A stretch of 64,000 nt of DNA from Erpobdella octoculata (GCA_963978895.1 OZ022243.1:6862182-6926181), one strand, 5' to 3'. Positions 26,715-39,457 are shown, numbered from the stretch's first letter. Numbers and translations are program-made. The notes: a model not told the origin generated them from the sequence alone.

Positions 26715-26890
26715 AGTGTTGGGTAAAATCATTCTTAAAAAAATTGAAATCAAAATTACAATCATCAAAAGAATTATGATTTCAAATCAAAATCATTAAT
26801 TATAAAATTGCTTCAAATCAAAATAACTTTTTAAAAAATTTTTAAATCATCAAATTTAATCATTTTTTATAATTTATTATCACACGGTTC
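26714..26890. repeat. hAT-like terminal remnant (CAGTGTTGGG end)
   Basis: CAGTGTTGGGTAAAATCATT followed by a dense run of AATCAAAATCAT-like words resembles the subterminal region of animal hAT elements and their MITEs. The opposite terminus was not found. Low-complexity composition alone could produce part of this. Confidence 0.35.
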
Positions 26891-27260
26891 GGTTTAATCT
26901 ATATATATAAAAAAACATGTCCTGACTGACTAACTGACGGATTGACTGACTGACTGACTGAATGACTGACTGACTGATAATCAACGCCGAGCTCAACCGT
27001 CTCATCCTAGGAACGTGAAATTTGGAACTTATATTACTTTTATTGCGCAAGCATCCACTAAGAAAAGATTTTAGTAAATTTTGCTCCTGAGGGAAAGAAC
27101 CTGGAAAACAAACTTTTTTCTAAAACAATGTATATCTCGAAAACCAAAAATGATGAGATTTTGAAATTTCGTATATGGATTCTTCTAGAAAAATAAAAGG
27201 ATACGTGTTTCACAATTTTTTGAAAATTCGGTTTCCCGGACTTCAAATGTAGGTTGGAAA
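26891..27260 (+). mobile_element. Helentron/HINE-like or pearl-like non-autonomous element
   Basis: CTATATATATAAAAAAACAT is followed by a TGACTGAC microsatellite (about 26928-26980), then AACGCCGAGCTCAACCG, GAACGTGAAATTTGG and a tail with CACTAAGAAAAGATTTT. This order (TATA-like start, tetranucleotide tract, conserved GTGAAATTTGG block, CTAAGAA block) recalls non-autonomous Helentron-type families and the tract-containing pearl elements of bivalves. The class is assigned by pattern memory only, and ends were not defined. Confidence 0.4.
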
Positions 27261-27429
27261 ATTGGGTTATTTGGTTTTAAAGTAGCTGCTACTCAAAAAC
27301 CGTAAATACCACAGATGTAAAAATTAGTATTTAGTTTCTATTTCAAAAATAAAGATATACGTGTTTTACCATTCAAATTAAAAAAATAGATGCCTTGATG
27401 GGTGACATTAAATACTTTAATTTGTTTTT

Positions 27430-28250
27430 AAAATTAGAAAACAAACTATAAAATATTTTAATTAAAAAATATTAAAGAATACAAAAAATATAAAAAAAAT
27501 ATTTTGATTTATAAAATTAGATTAAAAAAATTATAAAACAGCTTGAAACATATAAAAAATAAAAATAAACACTAAAGAAAGAAAAACAAAAATAATATGA
27601 ACCATAATCAAATGTTTTTTTTAAACAACGCTTGCAAACTAATGTACTATTTTGAAGATTTGTTTTGATATTTCAAAAATATTAGCAAGAACTGATCAAC
27701 ATTTTAGATTGCGTTTTGTTCTGATAGCTCCTGATAAAGTTGTAAAAATATGTTTTTGCATTTCTGAAACATATGCTGAGATTTTAATGTTTTTGGGGTT
27801 TCTTGATTTGTGGAATAGCAATTATGGAATCTATGTTTTTATCAGATTTGTCATTGCATTCTGCCTCTATTTTTGCTTCCTGAATGCTGTCTCTAGACAA
27901 TTTCCAAATTTGGCGGCTTGCTTTTCGCAATCACATTGTTACTTGTTTAAGAGTTGAAATTATAACTACAAATTGATAGTTTAGCAAACTCAATTAAATA
28001 TTTTTTAGTCAAAATCAATTAAAACGCGCCAACAAATAAAAATAAACCCGTCATGGTTTGTTGATAAAATCAGTTTGTGTTCGTATTTGTCAGTGGAACA
28101 ATTTTTTTTAAAATCATTAAACGGTTATTAAACTAGATATTTAACTAACACACTATTTTATTTTTTTATTACAGTTTATAGTTTTTTACAACATATACCA
28201 TGTCATACACTATACACTACTAAAATAAATTTCAAATACCGTAAATTCCG
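27430..28250. other. AT-rich non-coding stretch
   Basis: Low-complexity A-rich sequence, then ordinary AT-rich DNA. A 101-codon frame at 27652-27957 lacks an ATG in good context, has no domain match and is treated as chance. Confidence 0.5.
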
Positions 28251-28254
28251 ATTT

Positions 28255-28312
28255 GTGCGCTCAGAATAGAAACATTTAAACATTTGTGTATCATTTGCTA
28301 GGGGTGTTTGAC
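28255..28312 (+). repeat. TATTTAAG/AGAGGTGT motif element, copy 4
   Basis: GTGCGCTCAGA, ATAGAAACATTTAA, 19-nt spacer, then GCTAGGGGTGTTTG. Flanking TTG/CAA can pair. Confidence 0.75.
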
Positions 28313-28899
28313 AAGTTGAACAGTGTAAATTTATTTCATACAAAAACTTAATTAGTTGGAAGAAAACTGTAATTATCAAGGTTTTTTTAACTGTTATTTT
28401 ATTGAAACCATAGATACAAATTTAGACTGAAGAACAAACCAACTGTTTGCAGTTCTTTAGGAGACCTCTAGTTTTTGGAGAAACTGCTGAACCCTAACTG
28501 AATGAACACATTTTTTTAAACTTTTTTACACGCTGGTGTTTGTCAACAAATTTATTCTTATGAGTTTATGTTATATACATTTATTATTTATTAACCGAGA
28601 TGCATACATTTGATTTTAATTTTTCAATTTTATTTTTTTTAATTTTTATGTTTTTTTCCATAAATACATTACATAGAATAAATCAAAGTTTTTTTGGTAA
28701 TTAGGCAAATTTTAAAAAATATTTAAACCATTTTTAACTGGTTGGGTTATAGAAAAAATGTTTTGATTCAAGTGTTGATAGTTAAATTTATAAGAAGCTA
28801 AATAGTTAATTAACTAATTGCCGACCTGATATTTTTATAATGCAATGTCACTAAGAAATTTTACCATTGTTGAAACTCACTTGCCGTTCGCAATAGTAT

Positions 28900-29042
28900 A
28901 TGATAAATGTGTTATACAACCTTGACATATGAAAAATGTATCAGTAAACCAGATATAATAAGTTAATAATGTTATATATGATAAATGTGTTATACGACTT
29001 TGACATATGAAAAATGTATTAGTGAACTAGATATAATAAGGC
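28900..29042. repeat. Short tandem duplication, unit about 70 bp
   Basis: ATATGATAAATGTGTTATAC and the following TTTGACATATGAAAAATGTAT recur about 75 bp apart, with both copies ending in CAGATATAATAAG or TAGATATAATAAG. Confidence 0.75.
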
Positions 29043-29063
29043 AATATCAATATAATTAACCAT

Positions 29064-29138
29064 TAACCGCTTCAGCACACGCTCTCAATAAAAATATTCA
29101 AGTCATAGACTTTCATTTGCAAGAGGTGTTTTGCAAAT
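29064..29138 (+). repeat. TATTTAAG/AGAGGTGT motif element, copy 5 (reference copy)
   Basis: ACCGCTTCAG, CACGCTCTC, AATAAAAATATTCAAG, a spacer of just under 20 nt, then an AGAGGTGT core flanked by TTTGCAA and TTGCAAA, which pair perfectly so that GAGGTGTT is presented as a loop. Confidence 0.8.
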
Positions 29139-29743
29139 TCAACAAAATAAATTCAGTTGTTTATTTACTTTAATTATTAGGATCGTTTTTTCATTTTTAT
29201 TTATCACGGGTGACTTATTTACACAATTGTTTTGTTTTGATTGTTTGTTGCCTCAACTAGTTACCTTTTTCGATAAATCAACTAGTTTTGTACTGAACAC
29301 AAGCTCTGCAACTTTTTTTTCAATGTCATTTAAGACTCTTTGAAACTTATCTATTTTTCAGAATTATTTATAAAAGGTTATCAACTAAATATCCCAACGC
29401 TCGTTTACAAAATTTGCTATCATTCAAGTTAATTTGTTTACAAGATTTGTTTATATCACGGAAAAAGGTTGTTTTTTACTTTTCCATATCTACGCATACA
29501 ATAAATCCACGGTTTTACAATTTAATACTGGCTTATGACTCTCTGTCGTCGTCCAAATACACATCAATTAAGCGATAATTTATGAAAGATGTTGTAACAT
29601 ACTTATTAACACCGAAATTTAAAGCAAATAACCTAAAATAAGCGATAATTTAAGGAATATGTTGAAACATACTTAATAGCTCGGACGTTTGAGGCAGAAC
29701 ACACACGAACAAGTTTTGCCTTTTTTCAGCGACCGCGGCGTCA

Positions 29744-29800
29744 AGGTGACCTAAATAAAAACTATTTAAACTTTCACGTTTCTCTAACAGGAGGTGTCTT
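29744..29800 (+). repeat. TATTTAAG/AGAGGTGT motif element, copy 6
   Basis: ATAAAAACTATTTAA, 18-nt spacer, then CAGGAGGTGTC. The upstream AGGTGACC differs from the usual GCTCAGA. Confidence 0.7.
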
Positions 29801-30379
29801 TTATTGAACATTGTAATACTAACCGGATGCTACATAATTGTTTATAATTATGTGAAAAAATGTACTTGTTGAGTGTTAATTTATTTTTGTTTGTTTATAT
29901 GTTTTTTAGAGTGTTTGACTGTTTGTTTCATTAGGAAGATTCTATAATTTTAAAGATTCGTTATTTTTTTCTCATTTTTTTGTTTCACATTTTTTCCAAT
30001 TTTTCAAGTTGCTGAAAGTTTAGCAAACTATAAAATTTAGATTTTCATCCATGTTCACATAAGCATTATTGTTTAATGTTGACTGTCACGTGTCACTTGG
30101 TGTTGTGCGTGTCTGTTTGTAGTCTGTTGTGTTATGTGATTTTGGTGCCTAGTTGTCAGTTGGAGTAATATAATATAAGTTTGTTTCTTTGTGTACAATT
30201 AGTTATGTTATATAAATGATGTGATTGTGTAATATACTGTTTTTTAGGTTCCATTTTTCTGTCTCTTTTTGTGTGAGTGTGTGTGTGTGGTTTGTTTAAC
30301 GTCTGTATCTGTCAATAAGACAATTCAGACGGTATGTATGTTTGAGTGTTTGGTGACTTGTTTATGTTGGCTTTGAGGC

Positions 30380-30570
30380 AGGGAGGCCACAGAAAGCACA
30401 AGGATTTTGTGGGCACATGGCTCGACTCACTCCAGTCCGCCAACTAGTAAGTGCAATAAGTTGGACAAGGACCGGCAAATCGACTTCCCATGCAGCTAGC
30501 AATTTAACCAGCCTCTGATGATCCTCATAGGCTATGGTATCACTCCACCGCTCCTCTTGCTCCCGCTCCT
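30380..30570 (+). repeat. Dispersed repeat (inverted copy at 60295-60450)
   Basis: Contains GTTGGACAAGGACCGGCAAA, TCGACTTCCC, GCAGCTAGCAATTTAACCAG and GATCCTCATAGGCTATGG. The reverse complement of the same string of landmarks occurs at 60295-60450, and a short piece occurs at about 59922-59943. It is much less AT-rich than its surroundings, which suggests a young mobile element (SINE- or MITE-sized). Class not determined. Confidence 0.75.
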
Positions 30571-30599
30571 CTTGCTCTCTTTTTGTGTGAGTGTTAGTG

Positions 30600-31800
30600 C
30601 GTGTATTTATTAGTGTTTAAATTCATGAAAAAAGTTAAATTTGTAATTCAAGTTGTTGAAACTTTAAAAAAAGAAAAAAATGAATGTGTTTGATTGTTTT
30701 CAAAAGAAGAGAATTTGCATATCCACGTCTAATTAATTTAAACAAGTTTTTAATTAAAAATTTGAATAACATAACAAACAAAAATTTACATTGTTTGCCT
30801 AATTTTTTGCCTTGTTATACAATCAAGAGTATTGGATATATGTTTCGTTGAGAAATTTACATTCTAATAACTTTTGACGTTGATTCAACAAAATAAATTG
30901 AAATAAAACTATAATTAAGTAGAAATGAAAAAAATAAAGTTGGTAATCAAATTAACTAATATTTTTTTAAATAAAGAGTGATTTTTTAGGTATTTTTTAA
31001 TGTTGATTCAAAAAATTTTTATGTTTTAAATCATTACATACTTTACATAATAAATATTTAAAAGACTGTAATTAAGTGTTTTCAGGTTATAGGTGTATTA
31101 ACATTAAAAATGATTGCAAAACATTAGATGCCGCTGTATTACAAAATATAGAGAAGTTGGAAAAAATGGGTTTGTTACAGTTCTCTTGTTAATTGAACTA
31201 TAATCAGAAACAAATAGTTAAATTAAATAAAATTGAAACAATAAATGAAATAAACAAAATTAAAATTAAAATTATACTATTTTTAATTGCGTAGGATTTC
31301 CAGAAGTTTTTCTAGTTGTTTTCTCTTTTTTTTTTATATTTTTCTCTTTACTACGGTAGCATTGTTTTTAATAGTTTTTTGTTCTTATCAGTTTTCATCG
31401 TTTTTTTTATCTTCCAAAGTTCTACACAGGGGTTAGCTGCTTATCAATCTATCAAACAAATTTGTCCCATAGCACATTTATCTTAAGTTGAAATTAATTT
31501 TAACTAAATTTGCTAAACAGAAAAAACAAATGTTTTAAAAAACACACTTTTAATAGCAACGTGGTATATTAAGAACAAATCAAAGCAAAGCTTTTCACAA
31601 GCACAAAAAAACAAACTTCAAAGAAAATCATGGTTAACTGGGAAAAAAACTTTAATTGGCGGCTTTAACAAACATGCACAACATACACTTTCAGACAAGA
31701 TTAAAAACACTCTGTTTCAAGTTAAGTTTCAAAAACAGTTTGTTCAAATAGCTTTCCAAAACATCAGTTTCAATTAATTTACAATGTGAAAATGTTTATC
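30600..31800. other. AT-rich non-coding stretch
   Basis: Frequent short homopolymers and ATTAAA-like words. No supported gene or definable repeat. Confidence 0.5.
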
Positions 31801-31809
31801 TAACGCTTC

Positions 31810-31880
31810 CACAACTTGCGCTGGGATTGAAAATATTTATGTTTTCTATAAATATTTGTTAGAGGTCTTTTGGACAAATG
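31810..31880 (+). repeat. TATTTAAG/AGAGGTGT motif element, copy 7
   Basis: TTGCGCTGGGATTG, AAAATATTTA, 20-nt spacer, then TAGAGGTCTTTTGG. TTTGT and ACAAA flank the core and can pair. Confidence 0.7.
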
Positions 31881-32446
31881 TTATAATGTTCGGCGTTGCA
31901 ATTAATCACAGTAACAAAAATAATTTCCATCGAATAATTATTTTTATTTAATTTCTATCAATTTTTTTCATGTAATTTTTGTACTATTTTACTCGGTTTT
32001 GTCGTGGATTGTGCTTTACAGTTAAATTCAATAATCCAAAATACAGTACTTTAAAGTTTTTTTTAATAAATTGTGATGTGATCACATATTTGTGTGATTT
32101 TCGTATTTTAAGCGTTAATAAAAATAATAAATAAACAGCGACTGTTGTGGTTTTTTCCGGTTTTTTTGAACTCAGTTTTCTTTATTCTAATCTTGTTTTT
32201 ATTTTGTTAAATATTAAGAAAAAAAAACGGAATTTTAATAACAACGTTGTTCAAATAAGTTTCTTTTTTTAACAAAAGTTTGTTTCGAATTTTTTATAGG
32301 AAACTGACCTGTGTTGAAATAAATATATTCTGTAAAACCATTAAAAAACATTTGTTTTCAAATATAGAAATAAACAATTTCAAGGTTTTAGTAAAAAATA
32401 TTTTATGCAATAGTATTACGTGAGCCATCTGTTAAAATTAATAAAT

Positions 32447-32552
32447 TAAAAAAAATTAATAAATTAAAAAAAAATAATAAATTAAAAAAAATTAATAAAT
32501 TAAAAAAAAATAATAAATTAAAAAAAATTAATAAATTAAAAAAAAATTAATT
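32447..32552. repeat. AT-only tandem repeat, unit about 17-18 bp
   Basis: Six or so head-to-tail copies of AATAAATTAAAAAAAATT, alternating between two slightly different versions. Confidence 0.9.
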
Positions 32553-32559
32553 GATTGAT

Positions 32560-33730
32560 TTATGTTGTTGCCTTTTAAAATAAATTTTAGAGTTAAAATT
32601 TTAGTAAAACTATTATATACAAGCCTAATTTTCTACTGTTGCGTAATTTTCTATCATCTAAACAGTTTATAATTTGCAACTGAGTATGTGTACTTAATTT
32701 TCTAAATTAATTATTTGTACTATCCGAACGGTATTAAAGGCCGAAAGCCCTTTTGTTTGTGAATGAATAAATAAAAAATAACATAAAACGTTCTAGTCAA
32801 TTTTTGTCCGTCACTGGCAAACTGCAATTTTTTGTTTGGTTTTTATTAAATAAACATTCATTTATATTAAAATATTATACTCAAACTGATACCTCGTGAC
32901 CTGCTAACAAATTAACTATTTGAGCTATGTCATTTTTTTTATATTTTCAACTGTACTTTTTTGTATTTTTTTCACTTTTCCATTTACAGATGCACAAAAT
33001 AAAATTTAACGTTTTTTATAATGTTTTCTTAGTTATGTTTTTTTTCGTTTCTTTTCAAATTTGTTGATTATAAATATTCTTACATCTAAACCTTACCAAG
33101 TTTGAAATAGTTGTACTTAGCTCACGTCATCAGTTTTACAAAATCAAAAAACCAACTTCAATAAACATCGGTGGCGCCACTTTCTCGTTTATCTTTTTAT
33201 GTTAAATTACTAGACGTCACTCCCAATAATCATCTCCGTTTCAATGCGGTATTCATCAAATTATTGACATGTTTGTTTACAATTTAGAAAAAATATGTTT
33301 GTTTCATTAAAATTAATTTTTTACTCGAAAAATGCTTCAATTAACAATTAATCAAAAATATTTCGCTGAAAAGTATATTCATTTATCTCGTATAAAACGT
33401 ACACGGTTATACCTTTTAACATGTGGATCGGGTACGGGTTCAAGTAGGAAAACAACTTGATGGATTTGCCATACTCGTGCTGTTCAATTTTTCAGTTAAA
33501 TTAAAATTAGCAAATCAAAAAACTGCCACTAAACTCATTTAATAATCGAACCCTTTGTTGGCACATGCGAATAATTGCATCCAACAGCTTTCACTTGAAT
33601 AACGTACACAAACTGTGCAGATTGAACTGGAATTTTTTCAATGTAATATAGTTATATCACAATTAATTATATATAATGACAAAAAAACGGTTTATATTTT
33701 CTTAACTTAAAACTGCGACACAGCGACAGG
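32560..33730. other. AT-rich non-coding stretch
   Basis: No supported gene. Confidence 0.45.
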
Positions 33731-33734
33731 CTGA

Positions 33735-33780
33735 AAACCTGCTATTTGAGCTTTCATATTTTCTTGCTCGGAGGTGTCTA
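33735..33780 (+). repeat. TATTTAAG/AGAGGTGT motif element, copy 8
   Basis: GCTATTTGAG, about 19-nt spacer, then GCTCGGAGGTGTCTA. CTC and GAG flank the core. Confidence 0.5.
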
Positions 33781-34374
33781 CTGAGGCGCCTGAGTACTTG
33801 CAAGAGGGTCCCGTAAAAGTTAATACGTTTACTTTCTCCAGACATTAATTTTACTTTTATTATAACAATTTAACCAGTCACAAAATCTTACATAAACAAA
33901 TCCTTTATAATTACTTTGTTAATCGATAAAGTTGAACGTTAAGGGATTTCAAGGCAAAAATTTGTAAAAGCAAGTCCATAACCATACCATGCTCCTTCTC
34001 GCTCTCCCGTTTTATCTCGTTTTCCTCTTTTTATCCTACTTGCTATTCCGCTACCGTTTGCTTGACCGTTCGTTTTTTTCCTTTTTTCTCTTTTTTTTCC
34101 TCTTTCTCCTTATTTCGTTTTTGCCTATAAAACGTAAAATAAATAAATTTTTAAAAACATAGTATAAAAGAACGATTTTTCAATTTGGCAATAATGATAT
34201 AATTATTGACAAATTGAATAATTAAAACAAAAAATTATTTTATATAATTCTGTTAATTTATTTAGTTAACGTGTCATTAATATTAAATTTAAACTACTAA
34301 TATTTGAATTCACAAATTAAATTACTACGTACCACCGATTATAACAAAGGCTCATAACCGCTTTCAAAAGAACA

Positions 34375-34426
34375 TCTGCTGAAACAATTTTTATAATCTT
34401 CTATTTTTCTAGACGGAGGTGTTTGC
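34375..34426 (+). repeat. TATTTAAG/AGAGGTGT motif element, copy 9
   Basis: TTTTATAAT, about 17-nt spacer, then GACGGAGGTGTTTGC. Closely similar to copy 12 at 38425-38472. Confidence 0.55.
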
Positions 34427-34559
34427 ATTTTGAAATTTAATCGCCAACATCATTATTTATTTATTTGGATTAACCAGCAAATGCATAGTTTCACTATCAA
34501 AATCTCAATATGTTTTGCTAAATAAAAATCTGTTATTATAAATTTATGTTTTTTCTTAT

Positions 34560-35625
34560 TTGCTTCAGCCATACGCACATGAAACTAATCGACAAGCAAG
34601 CACAAATTCTGTTGATGTACAGGTTATCCATGCTTCAAATGTTCAGCAAGTCCAATCGTTGCCCCAGCATACGATTATTTAATTTGGAAAACAATAAATA
34701 AAGAAAAAAAAGAAAAAATTACAAAAGCAGTTCCTGGATGGTGGATCGCAAGAAATGGTAAGCGGATAAATATTTTATCAGACGAAAAGCTCCAGGATGC
34801 CATAGGTGTCTGATGATAATTTTCATATGTTACTGACACACCAAACAATTGATTCGAGAATTGATGAATTATTCCAACGGACAAAAAACAAAATTTTAAT
34901 TTTATTAGAAAGTGCTGACCATGTGGTGTTAAAAGGTGATTATTGGACGTTTATGAAAAAGTTACAACATTTTCAACACACAATGCACGCAATGTGACAG
35001 CAACTTGAAATATATTCTAGAAGCTAAACGAGCGGAATTATGGAAAAAAAACTACAAAAGCTTCATGGACGTGTAAATAATCAGCTAAAACCAAACGATT
35101 TTTTCTCGTTACTATCTGATTTTATCAGAGTTTTATAATTTATTTAAACTAGAAACTGAACTTAAACATCAGAAGTTAATTTAATTTGTTTTATTTTGTT
35201 TTTCCAATTCATTATTTAATCTCGTAAAAATTTGTTATCTTAAACCACCAACAGCAAAAAAACAGACAATGTTAGAAATCGATTATTGGGATCTTGACGA
35301 TGAACTTCTTCGGCCGCGATCGTCGTTTGCTCCTTTTTTTGAATAATATAAAAAAGGGCGCATATTGATCTGTTTAATTAATGATGGAAACAACACAAAG
35401 AAGCATATGCTAATTTACAAAAATTGTCACATACATTTTTGGCTTCTCTAGCTACAACTGTCTTATACGAAAGACTATTTTCATTGTCAGGCAACATTGT
35501 GACCAAAAAATATGCTTCACTCTCTGCCAACAATATTAACAAATTTGTCTCAATAAATAGCTGGTTAAAAAATAATGACAATACAAATGATTTTGAAAAA
35601 AACACTTATTATTTCAAATAGTTAG
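34560..35625 (+). pseudogene. hAT transposase relic with C-terminal dimerisation domain
   Basis: The confident part is 35397-35621. Across one frame change it reads KEAYANLQKLSHTFLASLAT, then VLYERLFSLSGNIVTKKYAS, then LSANNINKF and SWLKNN. This is the hAT_C dimerisation motif (PATSxxSERLFSxAGxIxTxxRxxLxxxxxxxLxxLxxN). The usual Pro and one conserved Arg are replaced, and multiple stops lie upstream. The segment 34570-35000 has an exon-like start after TTTGCTTCAG but only weak resemblance to the transposase N-terminal half. It is a ZBED-type hAT fossil with terminal sequence at 35690-35815. Confidence 0.7.
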
Positions 35626-35689
35626 TGAATAAATGCATTTATTATTTCAAAGTATTATTGAATAAAAACACTTATGATTTCATATTGGT

Positions 35690-35815
35690 TTTTAAATTTA
35701 CATTTTGATTTGAAAATTATTTCGCGATTAATCGTGATTATATTTTGCGAACAGTGGATTAATCGCATGCAACTAGGCGATTAAAAAATTTAATCGATTC
35801 ACAGCTCTACTGTAT
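35690..35815 (+). repeat. Right terminus of the hAT element
   Basis: GATTAATCGTGATTA, GATTAATCGCATG and TTTAATCGATTCACAGCTCT lead to ACTG. Repeated ATTAATCG words ending in a CACAGCTCTA terminus are typical of one group of animal hAT elements. It lies just downstream of the transposase relic, as expected. No left terminus was recognised. Confidence 0.6.
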
Positions 35816-37330
35816 AATAAATAACACCAATGACATTGATGAAATAGCTTTTCATCATTTTTGACCACATCTAAGGACTGATTTCAATGACAACCGCGCT
35901 TACAAAATTGTAATTGTTCTCTGTATAATCAACTTTTTTCAATGCTCAACATTTTCAGTGTTTAAATATATATGCATGATACCATATACACGATTTTAAA
36001 CATTGTGATTTAAATAAACAGTTTTCAAGTTATTTACTTCACTTTATTATAACTGTTTCAATGTTGGTCTATTTTCATTATTATTTTTCAATTTTGATGG
36101 TCGAAAAAAGTTCAGAACTCAAAAGCCTCAAATCAGGAAACATTGGTTCATAAAAATATTTTACACTGAGTGATTTAGATAACATGAATATCATTGTTTT
36201 GCTAGATTTATAATTTTAACAGTTCCTTTTCTTGTTTTTCATACAATTTTATATTTAACCTTCTTTTTTATTTTTTCCACATAATTGGGGGTTGAACCCG
36301 TAAACTCACCCTAAATACGGCCCTGAATGCAAACATTTAAATGTAATATTGGCTTTAACGCCACGAAACCATGAATAAAACACTCAGTTTAATTAGGTGA
36401 ATTAATTGGTATACACGCTACTACATCTGGAAAGAACTAAGCAGACAATTAAAAACGCTTGCGTAATAATATTATCAGTTTTGTTTAGTATATGGTAAAT
36501 ATTCCAATATTGTTTAAGTTATATTGGTATAATTCAAGAGATATAAAATGAAAACATGCTTTTATAAAATGCGCTAGAAATGATGAGATTATGTTAACTT
36601 GCTTCGTTTACAGATTCGATGAACAATTTCAGTATTATGAAACATTTGATAAAATTGAGCCAATTGTCTCTATTTGAACACATTTTTCGGGATTTAAAAC
36701 AGTGCAACCATCTCGTGTTCAGTAATAATTTTGTTTGCAATGACCACGAAAGATACCGGGCACGCCCATCAGACTCCCGTGTTTAAGGATGATTTAAAAT
36801 GCAAAAAAAAACACGTCATATGAAGAGTGAACGACAATCGAATGTTTCAATTTGATACCGTATCAAAGTAGAAACGGCAGTTTAATGCTTACACACTGCC
36901 ATGAAACCGTAAAATTTACACCCAATTTAGAGATTGAAAAGAAACTCCAGTTCAACTTCAACGTGTAAAATGCACGTCTCAATGTAATAAGACACACAAG
37001 TCTCGATAACTAACTCAAATAAAGGTAGAAGTCCAAACCTTGAACAACAGCTTCACTAACTCATGCAACTTTTTTAAGTGTTTTATTAACATGAGTAAGA
37101 AGGCTAGAGCGTACTAGGTTTCATGCCAGTTCAAATCTTTCCAAAGCTCAAATGAGATCATCTTCAGACTCCTTCTCTAACTGTTTCTAAGATTGCCAGA
37201 AACTAAAAAATATGCCGTTACCGGCTTAAAACTTTAATTCACAGTTTTAGACAATTCATTAGACTAGAGCCTACCAGAACTTACTAATAAAGTGTTTGAA
37301 AATGTTTCAAGAACAAGAATTCAAAAAGAC
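35816..37330. other. AT-rich non-coding stretch with a short transposon end
   Basis: GTTGAACCCGTAAACTCACC with AAATACGGCCCTG at about 36292-36331 resembles the right end of a CAGGGCCGTA-type hAT/MITE. Otherwise no gene was recognised. Confidence 0.4.
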
Positions 37331-37339
37331 CGTTGGAAA

Positions 37340-37398
37340 ACACGCTCAGAATATATATATTTAAGTCTTCGAATATCAATTGCCAAAGGTGTTTTGCT
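37340..37398 (+). repeat. TATTTAAG/AGAGGTGT motif element, copy 10
   Basis: CACGCTCAGA, ATATATATATTTAAG, spacer, then GCCAAAGGTGTTTTGC. AAA and TTT flank GGTG. Confidence 0.8.
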
Positions 37399-38194
37399 TG
37401 TTGAGAAATTTGCATTCAGTGTTTATTAACCTAATCTAGTTTAAAAACTTACTGGTAGTATTAGTATTTTGTTGTTTGTTGACGTTTTATTAAAGTTGAC
37501 TCATGCACACATTTTGAACGTATCAATGAAGCTTTTAAATAAACTAGTTTAGGTATATTGAACGCATACTGGCAATTTAAACATTAATTATTAATAGTTT
37601 GTTTCATTTAATTTTCCATCAATAACCAACGTTAAAATTTTGTTGTTCTAAACAACGAATTTTACTAAATATGATGATGATAAAAATAAAACTGATAGAA
37701 TATTGATAATATTTTATTTTGGGATTTTAGATCTTATTTGTGTTCAGTTTTTTTTATTTGTTTAGTTATTTCAATGTATTGTTAAAATTTACTATAATTA
37801 TACAGTTAGTTTGCCAACTATTTTTAATAAATTTTGTTTGTACCTATATGTGCATATAAAAAACGTCATTTTTTATTCATACTTTTTTCCTATTTATTAG
37901 TTTATAATGCGCAGAAACAAAACCTTTTGTCTTTGCAAATAGTGCCTAACAAAAACAAATCACATACAACGTTACAATAGAAATGAAAAATTAAATAAGA
38001 AGAAGATGGTACAACTTCTCAAAAATCACAACATTTCCAGATAATGCTGAATAATTGTTGTGACAATTTCAGACTGAATATAGCGTGTGACAGTGACTTT
38101 GTATAACACATAAAAATTCTTTTATAAGTTGAGTCGACGGATTGAACTGTGGAATTTTACTTATTCATAACCGCAGTATCGCCACTCCTGGAAA

Positions 38195-38245
38195 ACAGCT
38201 ATTATTAAAGCTTCAATAATTGTCTATCCAAAGGGGTTTTTAAGC
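38195..38245 (+). repeat. TATTTAAG/AGAGGTGT motif element, copy 11
   Basis: TTATTAAAG, about 19-nt spacer, then CCAAAGGGGTTTTTAAGC. The core is changed to GGGGTTTT. Confidence 0.5.
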
Positions 38246-38424
38246 AAAATTAAAAATTTATCTGTAGTGTCGTATGTAGGTTGTTAGATCCACAGATTGT
38301 GTTATTAACATTTAGATATGAGTGTTATGTTTATAAAGTATTATAGTTATACCTAAGCAAGTCGTTGAAAGCGGAGGCCAAACTCACCCGGCCTGCCCTC
38401 AAGCCTCTAAAAAAACCCAATTTG

Positions 38425-38472
38425 AGAAACAACTTTATAATCATGCATTTTTCTAAGCAGAGGTGTTTGTGT
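38425..38472 (+). repeat. TATTTAAG/AGAGGTGT motif element, copy 12
   Basis: CTTTATAAT, about 17-nt spacer, then AAGCAGAGGTGTTTGTG. Sister of the copy at 34375-34426, including the following AATAATCACCAACA-like sequence. Confidence 0.55.
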
Positions 38473-39176
38473 TTTAAAAAATAATCACCAACAGAAAGTT
38501 ACCTATAGAGTTAGTTTGACCAGGTGTTTCGAGGTCTCGATAATAATCAAATGTATTGGTTTGTCAAACAAATACTTAAATTAATACAACATCATTTTTA
38601 TCAATTCAATTTCTTTGAAAGTTAATAATTTGTTTTCTATACTTTTTCTATTCAATTTATTTGTGCGGTCAATTTATTAGAAGCGATGAAGTAAACGTTA
38701 TAAAATGACTTAACGTTTTATAACATTTTATTATGTTATATTAAGATGAACAATCTGTGTTTCAACATGTCATATGTGTAGCATTGTGTCACGAATTTTT
38801 CAAATAAACAGCGACACTAACTCGTATCGAATCGTGTCTATTTTCAGCTATGGTTGTATTTTTAGTTTTTTATCATCACATGTCGAGTAAAAAACGACAT
38901 CCGGTTTGTTTAAATAAAATAAATTATGAATAAATTTTCATTTAGATATATACAGTGCGCAAATTAGAAATTGAGGCAGAAAAGCGCATAGTGTCAAGCC
39001 ACAACGTTATAAGCAAGAAAATAGTTCAGTTATGAGCTCCTTCCTGAAATTGGCGAGGTCCAACGCACGATTTCTCAAGTAAGCGGATAGACTGTTCCTG
39101 AGAATGTACTTAGCAACAAAAATACATGTCTGCCAATCGCAGTAGTTCTTGAAAGCTTAAGCCGCAAATTTCCAGT

Positions 39177-39457
39177 TGCAGCCGATCAAAGATGTGACCG
39201 ACCAGCAAGTGTTGAGATTGACCCGCACAGTTCCTGCCGCTATAGCTGAACCGTATTGTGAAGACACTTGTGTACCGTTGAGCCCAGCTGGATCTGATTT
39301 TTCTGCGAAAAGAGAAACCAGTGAAGTTGCGTCCGCACACGATCTGATATTGCAGACCCGCCGTGCAACTAAAGAACAAGGCGAGCCGCAGCCAAGTGAA
39401 CGAATTGAAACCTGTTGCAGTTATCTCAAACAGTTAATAAAAATGCATCACCACTAA
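39177..39457 (+). CDS. Candidate orphan 3' coding exon
   Basis: The frame begins after an acceptor-like AAATTTCCAGTTGCAG and runs 93 codons to TAA at 39455, with clearly lower AT content and non-homopolymeric protein (KDVTDQQVLRLTRTVPAAIA, then EPQPSERIETCCSYLKQLIK). AATAAA-type signals follow at about 39520. The region 38990-39176 upstream is also GC-richer but has stops in all frames read. No domain is recognised. It may be the last exon of a gene, a processed pseudogene end or a transposon piece. Confidence 0.35.

Noticed and set aside
39110..39379. Minus-strand 89-codon frame
   Set aside because: Shadow of the more plausible plus-strand exon candidate at 39177-39457.
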